Source: Pseudomonadota bacterium (GTDB lineage: Bacteria > Pseudomonadota > Gammaproteobacteria > QQUJ01). Taken from it: a DNA stretch of 64,000 nt. The position numbers and the translations under genes are program-made. Shown in pieces: positions 35,358-44,760 of this stretch. The stretch is from the NCBI GenBank assembly GCA_008501635.1, contig QQUJ01000019.1, positions 1 to 64,000 of the forward strand. Reading direction: 5' to 3'. Positions within the stretch are counted from its first letter, which is position 1; each line of letters starts with the position of its first letter. The notes under the pieces are model-generated. The model did not search any database and had not been told where the DNA came from. It worked only from the letters and a program-made list of their open reading frames with translations.

Positions 35358-36131
35358 TTGCAGTTCAAAGTCGTCATACCCGCCCGTTACGGTTCAACGC
35401 GTCTGCCCGGGAAGCCGCTGCGTGATATAGCCGGCAAACCCATGCTCTGGCATGTCTGGCAGCGCGGGGTGGAGAGCGGCGCCGATGAGGTGGTGATTGC
35501 GACCGATGACGAACGCATTCGCGATGCGGCGACTGCCTTTGGCGCCACGGTCTGCATGACCTCGACCGAGCACCCCTCAGGTACGGACCGGATCGAAGAG
35601 GTGACGCGTCGCAGCGCGTGGGATACCGATGCTATCGTGGTGAATCTACAGGGCGATGAACCCCTAATGCCGCCGGCTTTATTACGGCAAGTGGCGGAGG
35701 GATTGGCGGGCCACGACTACGCGGGGATGGCAACGCTTTGCACGCCCATCGTGAACGCTGAAGAGTTGTTCGATCCCCATGTGGTCAAGGTGGTCCGCAA
35801 TCAACGCGGGGATGCGTTGTTGTTCAGCCGTGCGGCGCTGCCCTGGGATCGTGAAGCATTTCAGAAGAAACCGCCGCGTCTCGAGCCGCACGCCGCACAT
35901 GCGCGGCATATCGGTCTGTACGCCTATCGGGTCGGTTTCTTGCGCAACTATGTCAATTGGTCTCCCTGCGACCTGGAGCGGACCGAATCGCTGGAACAGC
36001 TTCGGGTGCTGTGGGTGGGAGAGAGCATCTACGTCGCGCAGGCGCTGGAACTCCCTGGCCGTGGAGTCGATACCGAACAGGATCTCGAATCGGTGGCGCG
36101 TGCCCTGCAACAAGGCCGCGTGAAGCATTGA
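35358..36131 (+). CDS. kdsB: 3-deoxy-manno-octulosonate cytidylyltransferase (CMP-KDO synthetase)
   Basis: KdsB activates KDO with CTP for lipopolysaccharide inner core synthesis. The 257 residues start at a TTG directly after the previous stop, with GGAGG as binding site. Motifs VVIPARYGSTRLPGKPL, ATDDERI, HPSGTDRIEEV and NLQGDEPLMP are all as in characterised enzymes. It completes the lpxK-ycaR-kdsB lipid A set. Confidence 0.96.
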   Translation: MQFKVVIPARYGSTRLPGKPLRDIAGKPMLWHVWQRGVESGADEVVIATDDERIRDAATAFGATVCMTSTEHPSGTDRIEEVTRRSAWDTDAIVVNLQGDEPLMPPALLRQVAEGLAGHDYAGMATLCTPIVNAEELFDPHVVKVVRNQRGDALLFSRAALPWDREAFQKKPPRLEPHAAHARHIGLYAYRVGFLRNYVNWSPCDLERTESLEQLRVLWVGESIYVAQALELPGRGVDTEQDLESVARALQQGRVKH

Positions 36132-36149
36132 ACAAGAGTAATTGATCTC

Positions 36150-36635
36150 ATGAGTGAGCCAATCAGTGTGCTGTTCTGCTGTATGGGGAATATCTGCCGG
36201 TCTCCCACGGCTCATGGCGTTTTCCGTCGACTGTTGCGCGAGAACAATCTGGAGCACAGGGTGCTGGTGGATTCGGCGGGCACCCATGCCTACCATATCG
36301 GTGAACCCCCTGATCGGCGTTCACAGCTGGCTGCCAAGACGCGTGGCGTTGATCTCAGTGATATACGGGCTCGTGCCGCGGTGCCCGAGGATTTCGTGCG
36401 ATTCCACTACGTGCTGGCCATGGATCGCGACAATTTCGATTTTTTGAGTGCGCTGTGTCCACCCGGGCAAGAGGGGAAGCTGCGCCTGTTCATGGAGTTT
36501 GCGCCGCACCTCGGGCAGAGCGATGTCCCCGATCCCTATTATGGTGGAGCGCGCGGTTTCGAACAGGTCCTGGATATGATTGAAAGTGCGGCGCAGGGTC
36601 TATTGCACAAGGTGTGCGACGACCTGAGTGGATAG
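36150..36635 (+). CDS. Low-molecular-weight protein-tyrosine phosphatase
   Basis: The 161-residue protein has the P-loop Cys-X5-Arg at CMGNICRS (Cys11, Arg17) and the acid loop DPYYGG. It would dephosphorylate bacterial tyrosine kinases or similar. In Pseudomonas the same position holds a ptp-type gene followed by murB; here murB is absent and rne follows on the opposite strand. A terminator follows the stop. Confidence 0.93.
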   Translation: MSEPISVLFCCMGNICRSPTAHGVFRRLLRENNLEHRVLVDSAGTHAYHIGEPPDRRSQLAAKTRGVDLSDIRARAAVPEDFVRFHYVLAMDRDNFDFLSALCPPGQEGKLRLFMEFAPHLGQSDVPDPYYGGARGFEQVLDMIESAAQGLLHKVCDDLSG

Positions 36636-36658
36636 TAAGGAATCAGGCAGGTAAAGAT

Positions 36659-36692
36659 AGGGGCAACTCGTGAGAGTCTGCCCCTTGTTTTC
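36659..36692 (+). terminator. Terminator between the phosphatase gene and rne (convergent)
   Basis: AGGGGCA (36659-36665) pairs with TGCCCCT (36679-36685), extended inside by ACTC/GAGT around a GTGA loop. It is followed by TGTTTTCT. The T-rich side reads rightward, ending the operon from exbB through the phosphatase gene; it may also slow rne transcription. Confidence 0.82.
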
Positions 36693-36709
36693 TCCCTAGT
36701 TGAAACCGT

Positions 36710-39676
36710 TCAATTGTCGTCCGACCGCGGTGCTGGCGGAGTCACGGGACGAGGCTCGCCGACCGTGGGGGAGGGTTTCGTTGCTGGTGGTAGTGGCGTC
36801 GGGGTTGCCGGGCGCGTTTCTACCGGTTGTGCCTCGACCGCGGGAGGGGGTGCCCGGCGCGGCTCGGGAGCCGGTGAGGCTGGCGGTCGTGGGGCTGGCG
36901 ACTCAACAGGCGGCGCCGCGGATGGCGCATCGGCACGTGTGGGAGCAAGCGGATTTACACTCCCGGTGTTGGTTCGCGGGGAGGATTCTTCTGGGCCGGT
37001 GAACGGCGCTGCGGCCGGCTTGGACTCTGTCCGAGGTGCCGCTGTCGCCGGTTTGACTGCCATTGGGATCGGCTGAGTCTGCTCCACAGGCCGTGTACTG
37101 GCGGGCTCTGCGGGCCGCGCGGGCCTAGCTGCCTGTGCCGGTTCCACAACGGGCAGCGATTCTGACGCCGCGGGCGTCGGCTTGGACTCAACGCCGGCTG
37201 GGCGAGCGGTCGGCGTGTTTTGCGCGCCGCCACCGGGTACCGCAGGTGCGGGTGCCGACACTGGCGAGGGGGTAGCCGGCGTCGCGGGTACCGGGCTCGG
37301 CGCCGCGGCGGGTGGAGCCGCTGGCACGCTCGCAGTGGGGGATGGTGTGGAGACGGCAGCCGGACGAACCGCTGCAGGCGTCGCCGGATGCGTCTTGGCG
37401 GGCGGTGCCTCTGGCTGTGCTGTGTCGGATGCAGCTTGCGGCGGCGCGGAGGGTGCAGCCACGGGGCTCTGTGGCGCAACGGGGCTGCGCGTTTCGATCT
37501 GCCTGGGTTTTGCCGGCTCCTGCGCCTTGGCAGCAGTGGTTTCCTGTGTCGCCGTCTCTCCAGTGTCAGCGGTTCCTTCGCGATCGCCACGTCCGGAACG
37601 ACGGCGACCACCACGCCGACCGCGGCGATTACGCGAACGCGTGCCGGCTTCCTGCGTAGCGGCATCCTCGGGTCCGGCGGTTGCCTCTGGCCCTTTGCTG
37701 GCAGTGGAGTCCGCCGGCGCGACCGCCTTGCGTTGGGTTTTGGATGTTTCCGCACGCGGTGCAACGGCCTGTTTTTCGCCTTTGGAGCCTGCCTGGCCGC
37801 CGTTGTCACGGGATCGGTCGCGCTCACTGCCACGACGGCTGTTGGTGTTGCTGCCGCGGCGGGGACGTCGCTCTTCACTTCTCCCCGGTTGATCGCTGCG
37901 CGTCGGACGCCCACGCGCCGGTGCATTGCGAGTGGTTTTTTTGGCAGGTTTCTTCGCTTCGATCTCTGGTGTCTTGTCCTTGCGGTTCCCAAACAGGGCG
38001 CCGAACAAGCGCTTGAAGAAGCCATTCCCGGCTGCTTCCTGTTTTTCGGGCGCACGCGCCGGCGCTGGAGCGGACGGTGCCAGGCTTTTTACCGCCGGTT
38101 CCTCCGCCGCGGGCCGGCGCATATCGGTCGCATCAGGGACGATCTCCTCGATTTTGTCGATCATTTCGTAGCTGGGAGTGCCCTCTGATCCTTCGGCGAT
38201 ATCGCTGGCCCTCTGACGGACGACCTGATACTGCGGAGTTGTCAGATGCGGATTCGGCAGCAGCATCAGCCGTACCTTATTGCGCTCTTCCAGCGCCTGG
38301 ATCATTTCGCGCTTCTCGTTGAGAAGAAAGGTGGCAACCTCCACCGGTAGCTGCGCCACGACACGCACAGTGTTTGCTTTCATGGCTTCCTCTTCAACGA
38401 TGCGCAGTATCGACAGTGCCAATGACTCTACGCCGCGAATAGTGCCTTGCCCGTTGCAGCGGGGACAGACGATCTGGCTGGACTCACCCAGAGAAGGCCG
38501 CAACCGCTGGCGGGACATCTCCAGCAGGCCGAAACGCGATATACGGTTGATCTGCACACGGGCGCGATCTTGCTTCAGCGCTTCCTTGAGGCGGTTTTCA
38601 ACTTCGCGTTGATTGCGTGCTGGTGTCATATCGATGAAGTCGATGACGATCAGACCACCGGTATCGCGCAGTTTTAGTTGACGGACCAGTTCGTCCACGG
38701 CCTCCAGATTGGTGTTGAGCGCTGTCTCCTCGATATCACCGCCTTTGGTAGCGCGCGAGGAGTTCACATCAATAGTGGTCAGTGCTTCGGTATGGTCGAT
38801 GACGATAGCGCCGCCCGAAGGTAGACGAACTTCACGGTTGAACGCGCTTTCGATCTGACTCTCAATCTGGAAACGGTTAAACAGCGGCGTGGCATCGGAG
38901 TAGAGCTTCACCTTGTTCAGGTTATGAGGCATCACCTGTTCCATGAAGACTTTTGCCTGGCGGTACACCTCCGGATCGTCAATCAGAATTTCGCCGATCT
39001 CTGCGCGCAGATAATCGCGCAGAGCGCGAATGATGAGATTGCTCTCCTGGTAGATAAGAAACGGTGCACTGCGGTTGGCGGCTGCGCGCTCGATGGCCTC
39101 CCATAGGTGCAGCAGGTATTCGAGATCCCACTGGAGTTCATCGACGGATCGGCCGACACCGGCGGTGCGGATGATCAGCCCCATGCTTTCCGGGATATCC
39201 AACTCGCTCAGGGCATCCCGCAGTTCACTGCGGTCCGAGCCTTCGATGCGGCGTGAGACACCACCTGCGCGGGGATTGTTAGGCATCAGGACCAAATAGC
39301 GCCCCGCAAGGCTAACGAAGGTGGTTAATGCCGCCCCTTTGTTGCCACGCTCCTCTTTCTCTACCTGTACCACCAGCTCCTGCCCCTCTTTGAGGGCATC
39401 TTTGATACTGGCGCGGCCTGTATTCTCCAGTGCCGCAGGCGCGAAGTAGCTGCGCGCGATTTCTTTGAGGGGAAGAAAGCCATGGCGTTCGCCGCCGTAG
39501 TCAATGAAGGCGGCTTCAAGACTGGGTTCAATGCGGGTGATACGACCCTTGTAGATATTGGCCTTTTTCTGTTCCCGCGCGACGGTTTCGATGTCGAGGT
39601 CGTACAGTTTTTGGCCGTCCACCATGGCCACTCGCAACTCTTCCGGTTGAGTTGCGTTGATCAGCATTCTTTTCAT
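36710..39676 (-). CDS. rne: Ribonuclease E
   Basis: RNase E is the endonuclease that starts mRNA decay and processes rRNA and tRNA. The catalytic half matches E. coli residue for residue: S1 domain (about 37-120), Asp303 (TTIDVNSS) and Asp346 (IVIDFIDM), and Zn-link Cys404/Cys407 (CPRCNGQGT). Total length is 988. The C-terminal half, from about 520, starts with basic Arg-rich stretches and ends in about 350 residues dominated by Pro, Ala, Thr and Arg. The second half is a degradosome scaffold by analogy. The antisense strand gives long spurious frames from this composition. Confidence 0.97.
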   Translation of the reverse strand: MKRMLINATQPEELRVAMVDGQKLYDLDIETVAREQKKANIYKGRITRIEPSLEAAFIDYGGERHGFLPLKEIARSYFAPAALENTGRASIKDALKEGQELVVQVEKEERGNKGAALTTFVSLAGRYLVLMPNNPRAGGVSRRIEGSDRSELRDALSELDIPESMGLIIRTAGVGRSVDELQWDLEYLLHLWEAIERAAANRSAPFLIYQESNLIIRALRDYLRAEIGEILIDDPEVYRQAKVFMEQVMPHNLNKVKLYSDATPLFNRFQIESQIESAFNREVRLPSGGAIVIDHTEALTTIDVNSSRATKGGDIEETALNTNLEAVDELVRQLKLRDTGGLIVIDFIDMTPARNQREVENRLKEALKQDRARVQINRISRFGLLEMSRQRLRPSLGESSQIVCPRCNGQGTIRGVESLALSILRIVEEEAMKANTVRVVAQLPVEVATFLLNEKREMIQALEERNKVRLMLLPNPHLTTPQYQVVRQRASDIAEGSEGTPSYEMIDKIEEIVPDATDMRRPAAEEPAVKSLAPSAPAPARAPEKQEAAGNGFFKRLFGALFGNRKDKTPEIEAKKPAKKTTRNAPARGRPTRSDQPGRSEERRPRRGSNTNSRRGSERDRSRDNGGQAGSKGEKQAVAPRAETSKTQRKAVAPADSTASKGPEATAGPEDAATQEAGTRSRNRRGRRGGRRRSGRGDREGTADTGETATQETTAAKAQEPAKPRQIETRSPVAPQSPVAAPSAPPQAASDTAQPEAPPAKTHPATPAAVRPAAVSTPSPTASVPAAPPAAAPSPVPATPATPSPVSAPAPAVPGGGAQNTPTARPAGVESKPTPAASESLPVVEPAQAARPARPAEPASTRPVEQTQPIPMAVKPATAAPRTESKPAAAPFTGPEESSPRTNTGSVNPLAPTRADAPSAAPPVESPAPRPPASPAPEPRRAPPPAVEAQPVETRPATPTPLPPATKPSPTVGEPRPVTPPAPRSDDN

Positions 39677-40204
39677 GCGGAGTATCTCTCCGCGCCTTCA
39701 TGTCTATGACGGCCACGGCGGACCGACTGGCAGACATCCACCTTGGAACGGCGTGTTTTTTCTACACGTCATTTACCAGCGGTGCATGAACCAGGCTGGA
39801 ACATCAGCCATCGTGCTGCAGGTTACAGTATGGCGCCACACCGGTACTGTCCGGGGAGGGAGCGCAAGCGTTGATGCAGCTTCCTACGGGCGTTCTCAAA
39901 TGTCCTGTCAGCGCTTTCGGCCAACTTCCAGGTCCGCGCTTGAGGCGACACGGACAAGGGCGCTTTGTTCAATGTCGCCCAGGTTAAGAGGGGGCGGGCG
40001 ACCTTAACCCTGTTCGAGCCAACCACCTTATAGGTGGTGGCTCGGGAAACTCGTTTCATTAAGTCGTCAAATCCGATTTGTCGCGGCACAGCCAAATTCT
40101 GCCAGTTTGCCATGGGCAGGTGGGGCTTGCCTGCGGTGGGGCCTGTTGACTCAACCCCACTCCGGGTGCACAGGTAAATTCGCACCTAGCGTAATCGCCT
40201 AGGC
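39677..40204 (-). promoter_or_regulatory. Long structured rne leader (5' untranslated region)
   Basis: The gene has about 520 nt between the predicted promoter and its ATG, with no open frame. Inverted repeats include ACCACCT-TAT-AGGTGGT (40022-40038) and GTTGA-C-TCAAC (40145-40155) nested in GTGGGG/CCCCAC (40136-40160). In E. coli the 361-nt rne leader mediates autoregulation by RNase E cleavage; a similar role is inferred here. Confidence 0.6.
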
Positions 40205-40233
40205 AATATATCAGCCTTTGTTCACACCATCAA
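40205..40233 (-). promoter_or_regulatory. Predicted sigma-70 promoter for rne
   Basis: On the minus strand TTGATG (-35, 40228-40233) and TATATT (-10, 40205-40210) have a 17-nt spacer. Transcription would start near 40198. It lies just inside the divergent gap to rluC. Confidence 0.65.
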
Positions 40234-40261
40234 TTGGAAACGCTAATGATATCATTGGCCT

Positions 40262-41215
40262 ATGAATGAACCTCAAAGTCGTCCCATCCCTGCGGTCCAG
40301 TTGCTGACTATCACTGACGATGAAGCTGGCCAACGCATCGACAACTACCTGATTCGGCGTCTGAAAGGGGTGCCCAAGAGCCGTATATATCGAATCCTGC
40401 GTAAAGGTGAGGTGCGGGTGAACAAGGGACGAATCGAGGCCGCCTACCGTCTGCAAGAGGGGGATAAAGTGCGGATTCCGCCCCTGCGCCTGGCGCAGGA
40501 GCGCCATGTGAGTCCAGGACAGCGCGCCCTGGACAGACTCCGTGCAGCGGTGCTCTACGAGGACGACCGCCTATTGATCCTCGACAAACCGTCGGGGATG
40601 GCGGTTCATGGTGGGAGTGGCGTCAACTATGGCCTGATCGAGGCGATGCGGTTGTTGCGTCCTGAGCTGAAGGAGCTGGAACTGGTACATCGACTGGATC
40701 GCGAAACGTCAGGCTGTCTGATATTGGCCAAGCGACGCAGCGCCCTGCGGAAAATGCATGAACTCATCAGAGCCAACGCCCTGGAGAAGCGCTACCTGGC
40801 ACTTGTCTGCGGGCTCTGGGAGGGCGGTGATCGGCTGATCGATGCCCCATTGCGCAAGAATGTGTTGCGAAGTGGCGAGCGGCATGTACGCGTCGACGCG
40901 GGCGGAAAATCGTCGGCAACCAAGTTTCATCCGCTGGAGCAGTACGCTGCCACTACATTGGTCGAGGCCCAGTTGCTGAGCGGACGCACCCATCAGATCC
41001 GGGTTCACGCCGCGCACCTGGGTTATCCGCTGGCGGGAGATACGAAGTACGGTGACGACACCTGTAATCGAGATCTCAGGAAGGCGGGACTGAGCCGCCT
41101 TTTCCTCCACGCACATTCACTCTCGTTTTCCTTTCCGGATGTGGGGCGGAAGATTTGTGTCCGCTCACCGCTCACGGAAGATTTGCAGGATGTTCTGGAG
41201 GCGCTGGCGAGCTGA
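40262..41215 (+). CDS. rluC: 23S rRNA pseudouridine synthase RluC type
   Basis: RluC makes pseudouridines 955, 2504 and 2580 of 23S rRNA. The 317 residues include an N-terminal S4-like domain (about 23-75: RIDNYLIRRLKGVPKSRIYRILRKGEV is partly seen) and the catalytic Asp146 in HRLDRETSG. RTHQIRVH is the conserved C-terminal motif. Divergent from rne, as in enterobacteria and pseudomonads. Confidence 0.95.
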   Translation: MNEPQSRPIPAVQLLTITDDEAGQRIDNYLIRRLKGVPKSRIYRILRKGEVRVNKGRIEAAYRLQEGDKVRIPPLRLAQERHVSPGQRALDRLRAAVLYEDDRLLILDKPSGMAVHGGSGVNYGLIEAMRLLRPELKELELVHRLDRETSGCLILAKRRSALRKMHELIRANALEKRYLALVCGLWEGGDRLIDAPLRKNVLRSGERHVRVDAGGKSSATKFHPLEQYAATTLVEAQLLSGRTHQIRVHAAHLGYPLAGDTKYGDDTCNRDLRKAGLSRLFLHAHSLSFSFPDVGRKICVRSPLTEDLQDVLEALAS

Positions 41216-41268
41216 TGCGAACTTCATGTGGTATTTACCGGTCAATGAGTTCATGAGATGAGGTTTCC

Positions 41269-41958
41269 GTGAACAACCCTATTCAATTGCTGATATTTGA
41301 TTGGGATGGCACGCTCATGGACTCGGAGGCAAGGATTGTCGCGTGTATGCGCGCTGCGGTGGCTGATCTTGGCCTGGCGCCCCTGCCACATGCGCGAATG
41401 AGCAACGTGATCGGTTTGGGGTTACCCGAGGCCATAGAAATGCTTTTTCCCGGCAGTGATGAGACTTTCGCCAGAGAATTCGTGGCTCGCTATCGCCACC
41501 ATTTTTTAGGTCATGAACAGACACCGTCGAAGCTCTTTCCCGGAGCGTACGACACGCTGCAAACATTGCATGAATCGGGGTATAGGTTGGCGATTGCGAC
41601 AGGAAAAGGACGCCGCGGGCTCGATCAGGCGCTCAAAGAAACAGAATGCGACAGATTCTTTCATGTTACCCGGTGTGCCGATGAGGCCGCTTCCAAGCCC
41701 CACCCGGAAATGTTGATTGATATCTTCGACACACTTGGCGTGGATCCCAAAGCAGGTCTTATGATCGGCGATACGGAGTACGATATGCAGATGGCAAACA
41801 ACGCGCTCACTCATGCTTTAGCGGTTTCCTATGGTGTCCACTCTGCGGATCGCTTGTTGAAACACTCGCCGCTGGGTTGTCTGGATGACATCTGCGATTT
41901 ACCGGGTTGGCTGACTGGCAACCGGCCTTGGGCAGTAAATCGTGAACCGGATTGCTGA
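41269..41958 (+). CDS. HAD-IA family phosphatase (phosphoglycolate phosphatase-like)
   Basis: The 229-residue protein has HAD motif I FDWDGTLMDSE (Asp11, Asp13), motif II region, and motif IV GDTEYDMQMA; a helical cap lies between them. The start is GTG. Closest functional guess is phosphoglycolate or another small phosphate ester phosphatase; the same gene sits after rluC in many gammaproteobacteria. Confidence 0.88.
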   Translation: MNNPIQLLIFDWDGTLMDSEARIVACMRAAVADLGLAPLPHARMSNVIGLGLPEAIEMLFPGSDETFAREFVARYRHHFLGHEQTPSKLFPGAYDTLQTLHESGYRLAIATGKGRRGLDQALKETECDRFFHVTRCADEAASKPHPEMLIDIFDTLGVDPKAGLMIGDTEYDMQMANNALTHALAVSYGVHSADRLLKHSPLGCLDDICDLPGWLTGNRPWAVNREPDC

Positions 41959-41975
41959 ATTGAAGAGGGGTTTCG

Positions 41976-42998
41976 ATGATCTTTAAGCGCAAAAGGGGTA
42001 AGGATTCTGATCGTTGGATGCCGGGATCGGCTGGCATTCCCCCCGATTATCCCTTCGACGAGGGAGGTAATAGAAGCCCTTGGCAGCAGAAGATCCTGGA
42101 GAGCATTCTGCTGGAATCGGTGCGGGAACAACGGCGCTCCCGACGCTGGGGGATTTTGTTTAAATCGTTAACATTCGTGTACCTTTTTGCGTTGCTTTTC
42201 GTCTTTCTCGGTGACTGGCAAAGCGCGACACCGATCCCGAGCGGGCGTTACACGGCGCTGATTGACATCGAGGGAGTTATTGCAGCCAATCAGGATGCCA
42301 GCGCCGACAATATTGTCGGTGCCTTGCGTGCGGCGTTTGAAGACGACAAGACTGCAGGAGTCATTTTGCGCATCAATAGCCCTGGCGGCAGCCCGGTGCA
42401 GGCAGGGTATGTATTTGATGAGATCAAAAGGTTGCGGGCAAAGCACCCGGCGATACCCCTTTATGCGGTAGTGACCGATGTATGTGCGTCCGGTGGTTAC
42501 TACATTGCCGCAGCCGCGGACAAGATCTACGCCAATAAAGCGAGTATCGTCGGCTCCATTGGCGTGCGGATGGACAGTTTCGGATTTGTCGAGGCGATGG
42601 AGAAGCTGGGTGTGGAGCGACGCTTGCTGACATCCGGTGACAGCAAAGGATTACTGGACCCCTTCCTGCCGTTGAAGGAGTCCGAGGTACGCCACGTAAA
42701 GAACATGCTAGATACCATTCATAAGCAATTCATTGCGACCGTCAAGGAAGGTAGAGGAGACCGGCTCCTGGAGAATGAACAGCTGTTTACCGGCTTGATG
42801 TGGACGGGGGAACAGGGGCTGAAGCTGGGTCTGGTCGATGAACTGCGCAGTGCCAGCGAGGTTGCGCGTGAGGTGATAGGCGCCGATCAAATGCGCAATT
42901 TCACGCCGCGCCGGGATTTGCTGCAGCGCGTAACGGATCGCTTAGGTATGGCCATGGCCAACAGTCTGTTGACATTGGGTGCAGGCAATATCCGGTGA
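41976..42998 (+). CDS. sppA: Signal peptide peptidase SppA (S49 family, short form)
   Basis: It degrades residual signal peptides in the membrane. The 340 residues have one membrane anchor (about 62-80), the INSPGGSPVQAGYVFDEI block and a Ser/Lys dyad. That dyad is Ser172 (CASGGYYIA) and Lys224 (GDSKGLLDPF), 52 residues apart as in the Bacillus enzyme Ser147/Lys199. It is a short form as in Bacillus and Pseudomonas, lacking the duplicated half of E. coli SppA. It converges with maf. Confidence 0.93.
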   Translation: MIFKRKRGKDSDRWMPGSAGIPPDYPFDEGGNRSPWQQKILESILLESVREQRRSRRWGILFKSLTFVYLFALLFVFLGDWQSATPIPSGRYTALIDIEGVIAANQDASADNIVGALRAAFEDDKTAGVILRINSPGGSPVQAGYVFDEIKRLRAKHPAIPLYAVVTDVCASGGYYIAAAADKIYANKASIVGSIGVRMDSFGFVEAMEKLGVERRLLTSGDSKGLLDPFLPLKESEVRHVKNMLDTIHKQFIATVKEGRGDRLLENEQLFTGLMWTGEQGLKLGLVDELRSASEVAREVIGADQMRNFTPRRDLLQRVTDRLGMAMANSLLTLGAGNIR

Positions 42999-43004
42999 TG
43001 ACGT

Positions 43005-43595
43005 TTAAATGACCGAGAGGCCGGCATTTCCCAACAGTGTGATAAGCCGAATCAAAGGCAGGCCGACGAGGGCGTTGGGATCGTCTCCGTGCATCTTTTC
43101 AAACAGGGCAATGCCAAGGCCTTCAGAACGAAAACTGCCGGCGCAATTGTAGGGTTTTTCGCGTTGGAGGTAGCGCTCGATCTGCGCGTCGCTTAACGGC
43201 CGGAAGGTCACTTCGAAGGGAACTACTTCGACCTCTGCTTCGCCACTCACGCTGTTGAGTACGCACAATCCGGTCACGAATCGAACGGTGTGCCCGGAGG
43301 CGTTTCGCAACTGCTGTACTGCAGCTTCATGGGTGCCGGGTTTGCCGACTATTTTACCGTCCACGATTGCCACTTGATCGGAGCCAATAATAAGGGCTTC
43401 GGGAAACCGATCGGCGACGGCTCGCGCCTTCGCTTCGGATAGTCGCGCCACCAATGCTTCCGGCGCTTCTCCAGGTCGTGCATGTTCATCGACAGCTGGT
43501 GCAGCGGTAACAAAGGGAATACCCAACCGTTCCAGGATGGCCTTGCGAAAAGGCGAGGTGGAAGCGAGCACCAGTACTGCAGGAGATACGCCCAT
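43005..43595 (-). CDS. Maf-like nucleotide pyrophosphatase (YceF type)
   Basis: The 196-residue protein has the Maf motif [17 protein letters not shown] and SDQVA. The YceF subgroup hydrolyses 7-methyl-GTP; the N-terminus LASTSPFRK is typical of it. It is on the minus strand, immediately before the oadB gene, with an 11-bp gap to the oad stop at 43606. In most relatives it precedes yceD directly. Confidence 0.9.
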   Translation of the reverse strand: MGVSPAVLVLASTSPFRKAILERLGIPFVTAAPAVDEHARPGEAPEALVARLSEAKARAVADRFPEALIIGSDQVAIVDGKIVGKPGTHEAAVQQLRNASGHTVRFVTGLCVLNSVSGEAEVEVVPFEVTFRPLSDAQIERYLQREKPYNCAGSFRSEGLGIALFEKMHGDDPNALVGLPLIRLITLLGNAGLSVI

Positions 43596-43605
43596 TGGAT
43601 CCCGT

Positions 43606-44745
43606 TCAGTTGCCTACGATCGCCAACAAGACCCCCGCTGCAACGGCGGAACCGATGACTCCAGCCACATTTGGCCCCATCGCGTGCATCAACAGGAAAT
43701 TGTGATGGTCACTTTCCAAACCAACCTTGTTGACGACACGTGCTGCCATGGGAACCGCAGAAACCCCGGCGGCGCCAATTAGTGGATTGATCTTGCCGCC
43801 GGAGATGCGGTACATCAGCTTGCCCATCAACAAACCCGCTGCCGTGCCCACGGCAAAAGCCACAGCACCGAGACAAAGAATGCCCAATGTCTCGAGCTTG
43901 AGAAACTTGTAGGCCGAGAGCTTCGATCCCACCGCCAGTCCGAGCATGATGGTGACAATATTGATAAGTTCGTGCTGCGCGGTACGGCTGAGGCGCTCGA
44001 CGACACCCGATTCCCGCAACAGGTTGCCGAACGTCAGCATACCGATCAGTGGCGCTGCGGTGGGTAGAAGCAGGAGGCAAAGCAAGAGCACCAGAAGCGG
44101 GAAGGCGATCTTCTCCAGTTTTGAGACATGGCGTAGCTGCTGCATCACAACCCGGCGCTCTTTTTCGGTCGTCAACAGTCGCATGATGGGTGGCTGAATC
44201 AACGGCACCAGCGCCATGTAGGAGTAAGCCGCGACAGCGATGGCACCGAGTAGATCTGGCGCCAGACGAGAAGCCAGGAAAATTGCCGTAGGTCCGTCCG
44301 CCCCACCTATGATGCCGATAGCGGCGGCATCGGAAAGTGAAAAATCGAAGCCGGGAATGGCATTCATCGCCAATGCGCCGATCAGAGTCAGGAAGATGCC
44401 GAATTGCGCCGCTGCCCCCAGCAGCAGGGTCTTGGGATTGGCAATCAGCGGTCCAAAGTCGGTCAACGCACCCACACCCATGAAGATCAGCAGCGGGAAG
44501 ACACCTGTGCTCAGGCCAACGGTCGATAACCAGCCCAGCAAACCATCGGGTCCAGCGATGCCGGCAAGAGGAATATTGCTGAGGATGGCACCGAACCCGA
44601 TGGGAACGAGCAACAGCGGTTCGAAGCGCTTGGCAATGGCGAGGTAGAGCAATAGTCCGCCTACGCTAATCATCAGCACTTCACCCCAGGTGATGCTGGC
44701 TATCCCGGTGGTCACCCAGAGCTTGTCAAAGAGTTCGAGATCCAT
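43606..44745 (-). CDS. oadB: Oxaloacetate decarboxylase Na+ pump, beta subunit
   Basis: OadB is the membrane subunit that couples carboxybiotin decarboxylation to Na+ export. The 379 residues have about nine helices and the conserved [10 protein letters not shown] with the key Asp150 (Asp203 in Klebsiella). The protein is shorter than in Klebsiella (433), mainly at the N-terminus. It follows oadA by 15 bp and has the same direction. Confidence 0.95.
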   Translation of the reverse strand: MDLELFDKLWVTTGIASITWGEVLMISVGGLLLYLAIAKRFEPLLLVPIGFGAILSNIPLAGIAGPDGLLGWLSTVGLSTGVFPLLIFMGVGALTDFGPLIANPKTLLLGAAAQFGIFLTLIGALAMNAIPGFDFSLSDAAAIGIIGGADGPTAIFLASRLAPDLLGAIAVAAYSYMALVPLIQPPIMRLLTTEKERRVVMQQLRHVSKLEKIAFPLLVLLLCLLLLPTAAPLIGMLTFGNLLRESGVVERLSRTAQHELINIVTIMLGLAVGSKLSAYKFLKLETLGILCLGAVAFAVGTAAGLLMGKLMYRISGGKINPLIGAAGVSAVPMAARVVNKVGLESDHHNFLLMHAMGPNVAGVIGSAVAAGVLLAIVGN

Positions 44746-44760
44746 TGTGTGCTTCGCGGC

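Noticed and set aside
37182-38188. Long plus-strand open frames (up to 322 codons) inside the rne gene
   Set aside because: They are antisense to the Pro/Ala/Arg-rich RNase E tail; biased composition keeps the opposite strand free of stops. No family resemblance.
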